Positions 44,961 to 54,935 of a stretch of 64,000 nucleotides of DNA are shown here, piece after piece. Below the pieces are notes generated by a model. That model searched no databases. It was not told where the DNA came from and was given only the letters and a program-made list of their open reading frames with translations. The stretch is from Anabaena minutissima FACHB-250 (GTDB lineage: Bacteria; Cyanobacteriota; Cyanobacteriia; Cyanobacteriales; Nostocaceae). The position numbers and the translations under genes are program-made. The stretch's first letter is position 1. The number at the start of each line of letters is the position of its first letter. The stretch covers positions 62,001-126,000 of the forward strand of contig NZ_JACJRG010000007.1 in assembly GCF_014697125.1 (NCBI RefSeq). The letters are read 5' to 3'.

Positions 44961-46340
44961 TTAACTGTTCGCGTCTAACTTCAATACTTGCCCAATCACT
45001 GCTAGGCTTTCTTCAAATAACGCCTCACGACCCCAGCGTTGTACCTGTTGACTGAGTAACGCTTCTGCTTTTTGTTCTGATAAAGAACTCACCTGTTGGA
45101 ATAAACCCGCAGATTGTGCGCCGCCGTGGGTTTCCATCCGCATACAACCGCCAGTCTCAGAGCAAATGACAGTACCGCAGTCTGCTTGAGCATTAGTTGA
45201 ACTTAGACGCAGGGCAATCAAATCACCCATAATATCACCCACATCTGCAACTGGAACTCCGGCTAATTCTGCTTCTACTTGTCGTTGATTTGGGGCAACG
45301 AAGCGAATGCGGGTGATATCATAATCTCCACTTTCCTTTTCATAGGAAACTGGCAGCCATTGCAAACGACTCGCCAACCAACCCAAAAATAGTAATGCTT
45401 GGGCTGGGTTGCCTTTTTCGTAATCAAGTGTCACACGGTCAATCTCTCCCAAAGCCGCGCGACGGTGGGGAGAATCGTAAGCTTCAGCAGTCAATTCTTG
45501 CCAGGCTGCGAGTCTCCGCCAGTTCAAATCAGCTAGAGGTACACCAATTTTTACTAGCTCTTGGAGGCTACTTAAATCGCTTTCTGGCTCGTTGAAATTA
45601 CAAGAATCAACAATGACGTTGTTGCAAACAGCTGCCAATCGCTTAAACAATAAGTTGTTGGGGTCTGGTGTAGCTTTCCACCAGAGGAACTTGGGCAAGC
45701 CACCAATCAACAAAGCTGGAATCATCCCGCCTATTCGTTCTAAAGCGGCGGTAGTGCCACTCAAGGTAATGTATTCACAGCAAATTAGTGTACTGGAAGA
45801 CTGCTTTTGAATTGGGCAGTAGGCAGAAACCTGCGCCTTGACACCTTCATCTTCACCAGCAATAGGACACAAAGCAATAATGCGGCAAGGATTGCGGAGG
45901 GCGATTTCATCAGCAATTCTGGGGCTGGTGGCATTGAAACTATAGGAAGTGATGCCGTTAGCAATTTCTCCTGTTGTACCGTTACCTTGACGTTTAGCAA
46001 ATTCTTCCCGCAGTTTAGCTAGGGTTTCGGGTGTGGTTGTTCCGGTTTCTGGTAGCCCATACTTGATTTGCACTCGTCGCAAAGCTGCATCTGTCTGTGG
46101 GCCTAAAATTCCATCAATGGGGCCATTATAGAATCCCAGAGATGCTAACAGATATTGGGTTTCTTCTGGTTCGTAAACCACTAAGGTAAAGGTGGTAGCG
46201 CGGGTAGCCGCAGGTAATGCGCCATCTTCGCCAGTGATACCGTAGCTTTGCCAAATTTGATTTAGTTCCGTTTCAATTTCGTTAAGCGAAATATCCTTGG
46301 GGGCTTGAAGAGAGAAAATAGTTGGGGCTTGGGAAGTCAT
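44961..46340 (-). CDS. opcA: Glucose-6-phosphate dehydrogenase assembly protein OpcA
   Basis: OpcA, 459 residues, activates and helps assemble glucose-6-phosphate dehydrogenase and links it to redox control in cyanobacteria. The family is clear from ATRATTFTLVVYEP near the start and RNPCRIIALCPIA, SALL-like LIGGLPKFLWWKATPDP, DSCNF and RLQWLPVS later. A peptidoglycan-binding-like fold (YNGPIDGILGPQTDAALRRVQ, about 72-92) lies near the N-terminus, an addition seen in cyanobacterial OpcA. It follows zwf on the same strand after about 150 bases, with repeat units in the gap. Confidence 0.95.
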   Translation of the reverse strand: MTSQAPTIFSLQAPKDISLNEIETELNQIWQSYGITGEDGALPAATRATTFTLVVYEPEETQYLLASLGFYNGPIDGILGPQTDAALRRVQIKYGLPETGTTTPETLAKLREEFAKRQGNGTTGEIANGITSYSFNATSPRIADEIALRNPCRIIALCPIAGEDEGVKAQVSAYCPIQKQSSSTLICCEYITLSGTTAALERIGGMIPALLIGGLPKFLWWKATPDPNNLLFKRLAAVCNNVIVDSCNFNEPESDLSSLQELVKIGVPLADLNWRRLAAWQELTAEAYDSPHRRAALGEIDRVTLDYEKGNPAQALLFLGWLASRLQWLPVSYEKESGDYDITRIRFVAPNQRQVEAELAGVPVADVGDIMGDLIALRLSSTNAQADCGTVICSETGGCMRMETHGGAQSAGLFQQVSSLSEQKAEALLSQQVQRWGREALFEESLAVIGQVLKLDANS

Positions 46341-46492
46341 AGTAGTTGTGATGTTGTCAGTGATCAGTTTGAATTGAGGGTGTAGGGCTGTGAGGGTGTG
46401 GGGGTGTAGGGGAAGAAAAACCTTTAGAGGTCAACAAGCAATACCTATTCCCCAATTCTCAATCCCCAATCCCCAATCCCCAATCCCTATTC

Positions 46493-48022
46493 CTACAGTC
46501 TGCGCCAGCGACGACCGTCTTGATTAATCAAAAGTTCTGCTTCTGCGGGTTCCCAAGTACCTGCTTCATATTGGGGAACAACTAGGGGGTCGGCGGGTGT
46601 ATCCCAAACAGAAAGGGCGGGGGTGACTACCTGCCAAGCTGCTTCTACTTCATCTGCACGAGTAAATAATGTTTGGTCGCCCATCATACAATCGAGGAAT
46701 AGGCGATCATACGCATCGGAAGTAGCGGCAATCCCAAAAGAACCATAGCTGAAGTCCATATCCACGGAACGGGTACGGAATTCTGCCCCTGGCATTTTGA
46801 CATCAAAACGGAGGGAAATTCCTTCATTGGGTTGAATCCGCATTGCCAAAATATTGGCGTTTCTTTGTTGCGCGGCGGATTGGAACATCCGAGAAGGAAC
46901 GTCGCGGAAGTGGATGGAAATCTCACTGACTTTTTTCGGCATCCGCTTACCAGTCCGCAGATAGAAGGGGACACCTTGCCAACGCCAGTTATCCACCATA
47001 AACTTCATTGCTACATAGGTAGGGGTTGTAGAACTGGGATCAACTCCTGGTTCTTCCCGATACCCTGGTGCTGGCTGTCCTTTCATCCAGCCGGCACTGT
47101 ATTGACCACGTATGGCTGAACGTGACAGGTTATGTACATCAGCTAACCGTGTAGCTTGTAAAACTTTGACTTTTTCGGTGCGGATACTGTCGGCATCCAT
47201 TGAGTTGGGTGCTTCCATCGCAGTGAGACAGTAAAGCTGCATCAGGTGGTTTTGCAACATATCCCGCAGTGCGCCGGCTTTCTCGTAGTAACCAGCCCGG
47301 TCTTCCACACCTACGGTTTCAGCTACGGTAATTTGTACGTGGTCAACAAACTGACGATTCCACAAGGGTTCAAAAATCGCATTGGCAAAGCGAAAGACTA
47401 GCAAGTTTTGAACTGTTTCTTTACCCAAGTAGTGGTCGATGCGGTAAACTTGGTTTTCTTTACAATATTTTTGTACTATTTGGTTGAGGCTTTGAGCAGA
47501 TGCCAAGTCCCGACCAAAGGGTTTTTCAATGACTAGACGATGTTTGTAGGGGTCGTCTAGCATTCCACCTCCCCCTAGCTGTTTGATAGCTTCAGGAAAG
47601 AAGTTAGGCGCAACGGAGAGGTAAAACATTCTGTTACCTCGTGTACCCCGTTTTTCGTCTAATTCGCTTAAGAGATTTTTCAGTTTTTGGTAACTCTCAG
47701 GATTATCTATGTCTCCAGGGCAGTAGAACAGACCTTGAGAGAAATCTTGCCAGAGTTCTTCGGGATCAACACCACCATGAACCTCTTCCATACCTTTCCG
47801 CATTTGTTCGCGGAAGTATTCGTGACTCCACTCACGACGTGCTACGCCGACAATGGTAGTTTCTGGGGGAATGCGTCTTTCCCGGCGTAATTTGTACAGT
47901 GCGGGGACGAGTTTGCGCCAGGTTAAATCACCAGATGCGCCAAAGATGACGATGATTTGAGGTTCGGGCATCCCTTGTTGTTGCAGACCAACGCGCAAGG
48001 GATTTTCTAGGAGACTAACCAT
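46493..48022 (-). CDS. zwf: Glucose-6-phosphate 1-dehydrogenase
   Basis: The 509-residue enzyme oxidises glucose 6-phosphate with NADP+, the first step of the oxidative pentose phosphate pathway that feeds dark metabolism and heterocyst N2 fixation. The NADP-binding [10 protein letters not shown] (28-37), EKPFGRD, the active-site RIDHYLGKE with its His, and the C-terminal [10 protein letters not shown] are visible. The frame is open further upstream to 48118, but those 32 codons are encoded by intergenic repeat. ATG at 48022 ([12 protein letters not shown]) gives the usual length. It lies between tal and opcA on the same strand. Confidence 0.97.
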   Translation of the reverse strand: MVSLLENPLRVGLQQQGMPEPQIIVIFGASGDLTWRKLVPALYKLRRERRIPPETTIVGVARREWSHEYFREQMRKGMEEVHGGVDPEELWQDFSQGLFYCPGDIDNPESYQKLKNLLSELDEKRGTRGNRMFYLSVAPNFFPEAIKQLGGGGMLDDPYKHRLVIEKPFGRDLASAQSLNQIVQKYCKENQVYRIDHYLGKETVQNLLVFRFANAIFEPLWNRQFVDHVQITVAETVGVEDRAGYYEKAGALRDMLQNHLMQLYCLTAMEAPNSMDADSIRTEKVKVLQATRLADVHNLSRSAIRGQYSAGWMKGQPAPGYREEPGVDPSSTTPTYVAMKFMVDNWRWQGVPFYLRTGKRMPKKVSEISIHFRDVPSRMFQSAAQQRNANILAMRIQPNEGISLRFDVKMPGAEFRTRSVDMDFSYGSFGIAATSDAYDRLFLDCMMGDQTLFTRADEVEAAWQVVTPALSVWDTPADPLVVPQYEAGTWEPAEAELLINQDGRRWRRL

Positions 48023-48040
48023 AACAGTTTTCGATTCTAG

Positions 48041-48146
48041 GTGGGGATTGGGGATTGGGGAAAAAATTTTAGATTTTAGATTTGCAATTTTGGATTGGAG
48101 TTCAAATCTAAAATCCAAAATCTAAAATCTAAAATTCCTAGTCCCT
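48041..48146. repeat. Repeat block between tal and zwf
   Basis: Contains GGGGATT heptamers, ATTTTAGATTTTAGATTTGC and, after a short spacer, its inverse AAATCTAAAATCCAAAATCT, ending in CCTAGTCCC. Together these can fold into a long hairpin. It fills almost the whole gap between the tal stop and the zwf start, so it lies in the zwf leader and may affect expression. Confidence 0.7.
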
Positions 48147-49290
48147 ATACTGGTGACAATAGCTTGACTTTGCGCTCTAAAGAGTTCATTAGGGACTGGA
48201 AGGGCTGGACAAATTTGTTAATACCTTCGATTAACAGTTCATCCATAACAGCATTGAGATCAATATTGATGTCGGGGTCTTTGAGGCTTTCTATTAGCTG
48301 ATAAGCTTCATCTACTCCTGTTTCTAGACGATTAGCGACACTACAGTGTTCGGCACAGGCGGTAATTGTTCCTGGTGGTAGGGTGTTGACGGTATCTGGG
48401 CCAATTAACTCATCAACATACATGACATCGCTGTAGTTGGGGTCTTTGGTGCTGGTGCTAGCCCACAATAATCTTTGCACTTTTGCGCCTTTGGCGGCTA
48501 GGTTTTGCCAACGACTATCCGCAATAATTTTTCTGTACTCTTGATAAGCAATCTTGGCATTTGCGATCGCTACTTTACCTTTGACGGCTCTAAGTCTGGC
48601 TTCTAAATTAATATCATCAACGCCCCGTTGTAATTTGGCATCAATTTTGCCGTCAACGTTGCTATCAATGCGACTAAGAAAGAAGCTAGCCACAGAAGCA
48701 ATCGAGCTGATATCTTTACCCTGTGCCAAGCGTTTTTCTAAGCCCCGCATATAAGCCTCTAATGTCTTGATATAGCTTTGCACAGAAAATAGCAGAGTGA
48801 TATTCACATTAATACCTTCAGATATTACCTGTTCAACTGCTGGCAATCCTGCCTCTGTACCAGGGATTTTTATCATGACATTTTCCCGCCCAATTTCTTG
48901 GAAATACCGCCGGGCTTCTGCTATTGAGGCTTGGGTATCATGGGCGATGGTTGGTGGTACTTCTATACTCACATAACCATCTTGTTTATTTGAGGCTTCA
49001 TATACAGGGCGCAAGATATCACAGGCATTACGGATATCTGCAAACACTAGGGATTCATAAATTTTGTATGTGGGTAGTTTTGCCTGAATACCGGCTTCGA
49101 TATCAGCATCATAAATCGCATTATCTGCGATCGCTTTTTCAAAGATAGCTGGATTGGAGGTAATACCACAAATTCCTTGATTTTCAACTAGGTTTTTGAG
49201 TTCCCCTGATTGAATAATGTCCCGGCTCAAATTATCCATCCAAATACTTTGGCCGTATTGTTTAATTTCTAATAGATGATTGGTGGCCAT
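48145..49290 (-). CDS. tal: Transaldolase
   Basis: The 381-residue transaldolase moves a dihydroxyacetone unit between sugar phosphates in the pentose phosphate pathway. It starts MATNHLLEIKQYGQSIWMDN, has GICGITSNPAIFEKAI (about 40-55), the Schiff-base Lys in VMIKIPGTEAGLPA, and SVASFFLSRIDSNVD. The length agrees with the long cyanobacterial/actinobacterial type. Start ATG at 49290. It sits downstream of fbp (about 255 bases) and upstream of zwf on the same strand. Confidence 0.96.
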   Translation of the reverse strand: MATNHLLEIKQYGQSIWMDNLSRDIIQSGELKNLVENQGICGITSNPAIFEKAIADNAIYDADIEAGIQAKLPTYKIYESLVFADIRNACDILRPVYEASNKQDGYVSIEVPPTIAHDTQASIAEARRYFQEIGRENVMIKIPGTEAGLPAVEQVISEGINVNITLLFSVQSYIKTLEAYMRGLEKRLAQGKDISSIASVASFFLSRIDSNVDGKIDAKLQRGVDDINLEARLRAVKGKVAIANAKIAYQEYRKIIADSRWQNLAAKGAKVQRLLWASTSTKDPNYSDVMYVDELIGPDTVNTLPPGTITACAEHCSVANRLETGVDEAYQLIESLKDPDINIDLNAVMDELLIEGINKFVQPFQSLMNSLERKVKLLSPV

Positions 49291-49545
49291 AGCTTTTGTC
49301 TGACTCCATTAATGATGTTTCTAAGTGAATTTGACCAAACTCATCAAAATCAAAAGTTTTGATGGTGACTTTTGCATTTTTGCGTCGTTATTCACTTATT
49401 GCATCGGCCAGGTGAGATAATCTGAGTGCTGTAAAGCCCTGCGGGCATAGCTGCGCTTAGAGCGGTAGTGCGGCGTTTAGCCGATACTCAGTAAAAGATA
49501 CTGATACTATACTCACTCATTTCCTGCCTTTTGCCTTCTGCCTCC
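49291..49545. other. Gap between fbp and tal with a repeat fragment
   Basis: GTGCTGTAAAGCCCTGCGGG, then GCGGTAGTGCGGCGTTTAGCC (about 49428-49482), match the composite repeat beside the first gene of the window. No gene. The AT-rich part upstream of tal (49291-49400) may hold a tal promoter. Confidence 0.5.
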
Positions 49546-50595
49546 TCAATGACCATTCTGAATAAACGACTCTACTTTGGCGACATCCTCTTTGCTACCA
49601 ATAATTAATGGAGTGCGTTGATGTAGTTTTGTCGGTACTACATCTAATATTTCTACTAAGCCTGTAGTCGCACGACCGCCAGCTTGTTCCATTAAAAAGG
49701 CCAGGGGAGCAGATTCATACAACAAGCGCAATTTTCCTTCTGGTTTTTGAATTGTGCCTGGGTAAAGAAATACACCACCTTGTAGCAAAATTCTGTGTAT
49801 ATCACTTACCATTGCGCCACTGTAGCGAGATGTGTAACCTTCTGTGCGATGGACGTAACGGATGTATTCCCGGTAGGATTCTTCCCATTGCCAAAAGTTA
49901 CCTTCGTTAACGCTGTAGATGGGGCTGTGGTCGGGAATCCTGATATTTTCTTCAGTAAGGATAAACTCTCCTAAGCTGGGATCTAGGGTAAAAGAATGAA
50001 CTCCTTTGCCAATGCTATAGACCAGCATCGTACTAGGCCCATAAAGTATGTACCCCGCAGCAATTTGCTTGCGTCCGTTGGTAAGCAGGTCTTTAGCCTG
50101 ACCATCACTATCGTCTCCTTCTTGTTGACGAATTGCAAAAATCGAACCCAAACTCAGATTAGTATCAGTGTTTGATGAACCATCAATGGGGTCATATAGC
50201 AGGGTATAGCGACCAACGGGACAATTTTCAGGGATGTAATAGGGTTCATCCATTTCCTCGGAAGCTAGGCGACAAACTAAGCCGCTTTGCTTGAACACTG
50301 AGATAAATACGTCGTTGGCGTAGACATCCATCTTTTTGACGGATTCTCCTTGCACATTGACTTCCCCAGTAAATCCCAGAACGCCTTCCATTAGACCGGC
50401 ACGACTGAGGCGACGCGCAACTAGTTTGCCGGCTAAAGCAATCCGATTCATCAGCGCACTTAAATCTTGTGCATCTGGGGAAAAACTTTGAAGTTGCTGT
50501 AGTACGTGACGTGATAAGGTTGTACAATCACGATCTAGGCTTTTGTCTGTAGCGTCGTTCATATACATCTCTAAAGGTTCTGACGCTTTAGTCAT
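49546..50595 (-). CDS. fbp: Fructose-1,6-bisphosphatase class I
   Basis: The 349-residue class I FBPase hydrolyses fructose 1,6-bisphosphate in gluconeogenesis and sugar cycling. Metal and substrate motifs are clear: [12 protein letters not shown], the [20 protein letters not shown] block (about 136-155), [18 protein letters not shown] (about 246-263) and [20 protein letters not shown]. It heads the same-strand set fbp-tal-zwf-opcA, an order known in Nostoc. Start at ATG 50595; a later ATG at residue 10 or 12 is also possible. Confidence 0.96.
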   Translation of the reverse strand: MTKASEPLEMYMNDATDKSLDRDCTTLSRHVLQQLQSFSPDAQDLSALMNRIALAGKLVARRLSRAGLMEGVLGFTGEVNVQGESVKKMDVYANDVFISVFKQSGLVCRLASEEMDEPYYIPENCPVGRYTLLYDPIDGSSNTDTNLSLGSIFAIRQQEGDDSDGQAKDLLTNGRKQIAAGYILYGPSTMLVYSIGKGVHSFTLDPSLGEFILTEENIRIPDHSPIYSVNEGNFWQWEESYREYIRYVHRTEGYTSRYSGAMVSDIHRILLQGGVFLYPGTIQKPEGKLRLLYESAPLAFLMEQAGGRATTGLVEILDVVPTKLHQRTPLIIGSKEDVAKVESFIQNGH

Positions 50596-51177
50596 TTTGG
50601 TTACTCCCTAGGGACTGGCTGTTTGTTAGTTGGGTGAGTCAGTTTTATTATGGCAACTTATAGCTGCTGCCTCTATCTTAGAAAGGTAATTTGATAACTT
50701 AGATGTGATTTTAGATAAACTAAAGGAATCAATTTTTTTGGTTGCCATGCTTGGGCGGTCGCTATTGCAGAAAAATGAGTTTGAGTCACTATACTTAGTG
50801 TTTATTGCAGCCAAAGAAACCAAATTCACTTAGCAATACAAATTTTTCAACCAAAAAAAATCCGACGAGTTATTAGAAATTTTTGCCTAAAGTTAACTGG
50901 TCGGATTGGTATTGTCAATTTGTTAATAATGGCTGATTATTGCTAGCACTTCATAGCAGAATCAACACTTCAATCCTTTGAAGGTAAAGATACAATGCAC
51001 ACAAATTTTAGTAGAGAAGAATATTTTTTCCTTTGTGTTTTGGTGTTTAAAAAATGATTTTTTTACCACAGAAATAGGAAAAAAATCATGTTTCTACTTG
51101 TGACACTTGGAAAGGTAAACTTCACGCCTATGGACGTTGCTCTACTCTAAACAATAGTGCTAAAAATCGTAGCCAGA
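50596..51177. other. Long intergenic region upstream of fbp
   Basis: About 580 bases between the RRM gene's stop and the fbp start (both on the minus strand). It is AT-rich, with no good gene. It probably carries the fbp promoter and leader. I could not assign an NtcA or sigma site with confidence. A possible open frame at 50626-50829 has poor composition and was not accepted. Confidence 0.4.
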
Positions 51178-51462
51178 TTAAAAGTCTTGTCTTTTGTTCC
51201 AACCACCTCGTCGGTCATCTTCTCGCGGTTTAGCTTTGTTGACTCTAAGTTGACGACCCATCCATTCTGCACCATCTAATTCAGTAATAGCTGCATCTTC
51301 TTGGGTGTCTTCATTCATTTCAACAAAAGCAAAACCACGCATCCGACCGGTTTCACGGTCAGTAGGTAAAACAACTCTTTTGACTTCGCCGTAGTCTGCA
51401 AATACGGCTTTCAAGTCTGCTTCGGTAGCTTGGTAAGAGAGATTTCCAACGTAGATAGTCAT
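51178..51462 (-). CDS. rbp: RNA-binding protein with one RRM domain
   Basis: The 94-residue protein carries a single RRM: RNP2 TIYVGNLSYQ (residues 2-11) and RNP1 RGFAFVEM (about 43-50), followed by a short Arg/Gly tail (DDRRGGWNKRQDF). It is the cyanobacterial Rbp type, which is cold-induced in Anabaena and binds mRNA. The short tail places it between the Gly-rich and the tail-less Rbp groups. The leader is long and AT-rich (about 500 bases to the next gene), which fits post-transcriptional control, as known for rbp genes. Confidence 0.93.
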   Translation of the reverse strand: MTIYVGNLSYQATEADLKAVFADYGEVKRVVLPTDRETGRMRGFAFVEMNEDTQEDAAITELDGAEWMGRQLRVNKAKPREDDRRGGWNKRQDF

Positions 51463-51968
51463 GTGGGATCACGTAATTGTCAAAAACAGAGCAAGTAGTT
51501 CAGCGATAAAACAGATTGCAAAGCTTGCATAGTCTCTTTTAAGTCACAGATGGCAAGTGTTGTAAGGCAGCATTCATATTGCTAGCATGAGCTTCAACTA
51601 ATCCTCCTCTGCTTCTGAACTAAAGCATACGCTCATATAATAACTGATTGTGACATTTTTCAAAGTGAGAGATTTTACAAACTTTCAATAAAATACAATT
51701 AGCAACTCTTATATGTTTGATAGTTCAGATAATTTTGTTTTCTAAAATACAATTTTTAGAATATTAGCACTCCTCGAAATAAAATTTTGAGGGTTCTTGG
51801 TTCAGTAAACCAACTTATTTAAGATCCGGCGATTGCTGTTTATCTTAAGTAAGCCGTGGGAATAAATAAAACTATGTTAAACAATGTAAAGTTATCGGAA
51901 TTGATTTCTTAGTCAGGGATTTAGCCCTTTTTTTAGGACTAAATCCCTGACTATAAATCTTTAATTAT
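51463..51968. other. Long AT-rich leader of rbp with a hairpin
   Basis: Contains no gene. At 51911-51952, AGTCAGGGATTTAG and CTAAATCCCTGACT make a 14-bp stem around CCCTTTTTTTAGGA. On the minus strand it lies just after the TPR gene stop, so it may be its terminator; a related hairpin (26731) shares the adjacent CTTTAATTATTTAC sequence. The rest is the promoter and leader of rbp. Confidence 0.6.
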
Positions 51969-53117
51969 TTACACTTTGCCATTACGATCATCTTGATCTG
52001 GCGTAGAACCAGGAATAACTGGTTGAAGTAAAGGTGGTTCAGATGAGACAGGCGTATCACTAGAATTAGTTTCTACTTCATTGTTGTTAGGCTTTGGTGT
52101 CTGCTGAGAATTAGATGCTTGTTGCTGTTCAAGTTTTTGTTGTGCGATTTTTTGATCAACTTGCTGCATTAGTAGTTCAATTTTTTGTGCTTGCTCAAGA
52201 TTACCTTGCTCGCGGTATTGGTTATGAGCGCGTTTTAAGGCACTGCTAGCTTTTTTCAGGTCTCCTTGATTGTATAAAGTGACACCTAAATTATAATAAG
52301 CTGAGGTATTTTTAGGATCTTGACGAACAGCCTGCGTATAAACTGTAATAGCTTCAGCAGTTTGACCTTGGAGTACCATCAGACTTCCCAAATTACTATA
52401 AGCGGCGGCATTTTTGGGATCTAATTTAAGAACTTGCTGATAAGAGGCGATCGCTTCTTCCATTTTGCCAGATTCTTGCAGGGCGATCGCTAGATTATGA
52501 TAGGCATTAGCATTGCTGCTATCAAAATTAATTGCTTGTTGGTAAGCTGCGATCGCTTCTGGTAGTTCTCCTTGTTCGTAGAGTAATAAACCCAAATTGT
52601 ATTGAGTTGTTGCCCTGGTTGGATCTACTACCAAAGCTTGACGATAAGCTGTAATAGCTGCTTCTTTTTGTCCTTGGCGATGCAATGCTAACCCTAAGTT
52701 GTAATAAGCTTCTCCCAGATTGGGGTTAATTCTAATCGCCTCACCATATTCCTGCACAGCTACATCTAGACGATTTTGCATGAGGAAAATATTACCTAGA
52801 TAATTCCTTGCCATGCCAATATTTGGATCTTGCTGCAATGCTTGACGAAAAGCATATTCTGCACCTGGCCAGTCGCTGCGGTTATAGCGCGTCACTCCCT
52901 GTTGGTAAAAAATAGCCGCATCTAAATCCTGAGAGATAGGAGTTTGTGCGAATACCTTACCTCCTGGCAAATTAATGACTGTTGGTGCAGCCAACATCAA
53001 AACAGCAGAAGCAGCACAGAGAAGTCCTATCGGTGGCGTTTGCCAACAAGAAGTGCGGTTGCAGGTGATGGGATATAAGCCGTAAAACCACTGTTTAAGA
53101 AGATGTTGTTTATACAT
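51969..53117 (-). CDS. Exported TPR protein
   Basis: The 382-residue protein has a hydrophobic signal/anchor (about 28-52, IGLLCAASAVLMLAAPTV) and seven or eight classic 34-residue TPR units (about 66-310; WPGAEYAFRQALQQDPNIGMA, AYYNLGLALHRQGQKEAAI, and so on). A helical tail rich in Gln follows, and then a Pro/Ser-rich end. It probably acts as a protein-binding scaffold in the envelope. It is convergent with nothing close; the neighbour upstream is queA (same strand). The function cannot be told further. Confidence 0.85.
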   Translation of the reverse strand: MYKQHLLKQWFYGLYPITCNRTSCWQTPPIGLLCAASAVLMLAAPTVINLPGGKVFAQTPISQDLDAAIFYQQGVTRYNRSDWPGAEYAFRQALQQDPNIGMARNYLGNIFLMQNRLDVAVQEYGEAIRINPNLGEAYYNLGLALHRQGQKEAAITAYRQALVVDPTRATTQYNLGLLLYEQGELPEAIAAYQQAINFDSSNANAYHNLAIALQESGKMEEAIASYQQVLKLDPKNAAAYSNLGSLMVLQGQTAEAITVYTQAVRQDPKNTSAYYNLGVTLYNQGDLKKASSALKRAHNQYREQGNLEQAQKIELLMQQVDQKIAQQKLEQQQASNSQQTPKPNNNEVETNSSDTPVSSEPPLLQPVIPGSTPDQDDRNGKV

Positions 53118-53262
53118 AATGGAATCTCTGCACGAAGGTTTAGATCCTTATAAGTCAGAGTACCCACCACTACATGAAAAATTAAAAGTTGCACAAGAAA
53201 AATTTGTAAAGGGACTGGGAATTGGGCATTGGGAAAAATACTACCTTTTTCTTTTATCTAAA

Positions 53263-53385
53263 CTCAGCACTCCCCACTCCCCACTCCCCACTCCCTACTC
53301 AGCACTCCCTACTCAGCACTCACAACTCCCTACTCAGCACTCACAACTCCCTACTCAGCACTCACAACTCAGCACTCAGCACTCT
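53263..53385. repeat. Heptamer repeat array (CACTCCC / CTCAGCA units)
   Basis: Runs of CACTCCC (about 53267-53290) and mixed TACTCAGCACTC-ACAACTCC units make a tract of about 120 bp between the TPR gene and queA. Its last bases (53362-53385) are part of queA's final codons. Confidence 0.85.
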
Positions 53386-54534
53386 CTTAGCTTCCGGCAA
53401 AATTAACATGGCATCACCAAAAGAATAAAACCGATATCGAGAAGCGATCGCTTGCTGGTATATATTTAATAACCTTTGTCTGCCTATGAGCGCACTAACC
53501 AGCATTAGTAAACTAGAACGGGGTAGATGAAAGTTAGTAATTAAACCCTCCACGACTCGCCATTGGTAGCCAGGATAAATAAATAAGTTAGTTTTTCCAC
53601 AAAAAGGTTGCAAATCTCCAGATGCGGCGGCTGCACCTTCTAAAGCGCGTACTGCTGTCGTTCCTACAGCGATAATGCGACCCCCTGCGGCTTTGGTGGC
53701 GCGAATTTTCTCTACAGTATCGGCGGGAACTTCAATCCATTCTTCGTGCATTTCGTGGCTGGTGACATCTTCCACTTCCACAGGGCGAAAAGTTCCTACA
53801 CCAACGTGCAGAGTAATAAAAGCTTGGTCGATATTGCGATCGCCTAAATTAGCAATTAATTCTGGTGTAAAGTGTAACCCAGCTGTTGGAGCTGCGATCG
53901 CTCCTGGTTGTTCGGCGTAAACAGTTTGATACTGTTCATCTGCTGCTTGGGATGTAGTAATGTAAGGCGGAAGCGGGATTTCACCGAATTTATCTAAAAC
54001 TTTGATTAAAGATTGATTATCTGGTATGTCAAATTGCAATAAGCGTCCGCCTGTGTCTTTGTCTGTTTCTAAGACGGTAGCTGTTAGCTGAGAACTGGGG
54101 ATAAGGGGCAATGGGGACTGGGAATTGGGGATTGGGGAGAGAGGAAATCTTCCTGGTTCAAAAAAGATTTTACTTCCTGTTTTAAACCGTTTTCCGGGTT
54201 TAACTAGGGCTAACCAACAGTTATGCTGGCGTTCTTCTAGGAGTAAAATTTCTACTTCTGCACCAGTTGACTTACGTCCATATAGTCGTGCTGGAATGAC
54301 TTTGGTGTTATTCATGATTAACAAATCTCCAGGGCGCAGGAGGTCTGGTAAATCATGAAAAATGTGGTGTAATGGTGCTGTTGTGTTACCTGTCGCCTGA
54401 GAATTAACTACCAACAAACGAGAACTATCCCTAGGAACAGCCGGATTTTGAGCAATCAGTTCTAAAGGCAGTTCATAATCATATCCAGCTAATGAACAAT
54501 CTAAATTTGTATCTTGTGTTGCTTGTTTAGACAT
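53362..54534 (-). CDS. queA: tRNA preQ1(34) S-adenosylmethionine ribosyltransferase-isomerase QueA
   Basis: The 390-residue QueA transfers the ribosyl part of SAM to preQ1 in tRNA, the penultimate step of queuosine synthesis. Motifs: [60 protein letters not shown] and [14 protein letters not shown]. Between FFEPGR and LTATVLE (about residues 148-170) there is a proline/serine-rich insert ([15 protein letters not shown]) encoded by an in-frame intergenic-type repeat (54091-54145). The final residues (VLSAEL) also come from repeat. ATG at 54534 (MSKQATQDT) is used; the frame extends to 54642, but that part is repeat-derived. Confidence 0.93.
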   Translation of the reverse strand: MSKQATQDTNLDCSLAGYDYELPLELIAQNPAVPRDSSRLLVVNSQATGNTTAPLHHIFHDLPDLLRPGDLLIMNNTKVIPARLYGRKSTGAEVEILLLEERQHNCWLALVKPGKRFKTGSKIFFEPGRFPLSPIPNSQSPLPLIPSSQLTATVLETDKDTGGRLLQFDIPDNQSLIKVLDKFGEIPLPPYITTSQAADEQYQTVYAEQPGAIAAPTAGLHFTPELIANLGDRNIDQAFITLHVGVGTFRPVEVEDVTSHEMHEEWIEVPADTVEKIRATKAAGGRIIAVGTTAVRALEGAAAASGDLQPFCGKTNLFIYPGYQWRVVEGLITNFHLPRSSLLMLVSALIGRQRLLNIYQQAIASRYRFYSFGDAMLILPEAKRVLSAEL

Positions 54535-54627
54535 TTGAATGTGATTGACTTGTAATACTAGCTGTTCCTTTGAAAGAGTGCTGAGTAATGAGTAATGAGT
54601 GCTGAGTAAAAATCCCAGTCCATCAGC

Positions 54628-54781
54628 TACCATCTCACACAAGCAAAATTCTTCATTTTTGACTTTTGACTTTTGACTTCCGCGTAGCGGTGCTAGTAAA
54701 GCGCAGCGTAAATCAACCTACCATCTCATACAAGCAAAATTCTTCATTTTTGACTTTTGACTTCCGCGTAGCAGTGCTAGT
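54628..54781. repeat. Direct repeat pair upstream of queA
   Basis: Two near-identical 63-70 bp copies (54628-54697 and 54719-54781), each running from TACCATCTCA through AAGCAAAATTCTTC to CTTCCGCGTAGC and GTGCTAGT. They differ in one GACTTTT heptamer and a few bases. No gene in 54535-54935. A short stem (CCCTAC-CGAAA-GTAGGG, 54869-54885) lies in front of the next gene. Confidence 0.8.
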
Positions 54782-54935
54782 CCTTTGCTTAGACTACAAG
54801 AATCAGTGACGCGTACACAAGAATATAAAAATTGGGTAAAACTCCCCATGCAAAGACGGGGGCTTTTACCCTACCGAAAGTAGGGATCAATTTAAGAAGA
54901 TAGAAATGTAGGATTGGCTTTGATCCAAAAGCATT

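Noticed and set aside
48023..48118. N-terminal extension of zwf
   Set aside because: The extra 32 codons are encoded by the TTTTAGATT repeat; ATG at 48022 gives the normal protein.
50626..50829. Minus-strand open frame of 67 codons upstream of fbp
   Set aside because: Composition is Ser/Asn-rich with no ribosome-binding site and no family look. It lies in the presumed fbp promoter region.
50596..51177. NtcA or LexA binding sites near fbp and the SRAP gene
   Set aside because: No GTA-N8-TAC with a good -10 at the right distance, or clear LexA palindrome, could be placed with confidence by eye.
53119..53428. Plus-strand frames with long TPHSPLPT-type repeats
   Set aside because: They are readings of the heptamer repeat array between the TPR gene and queA.
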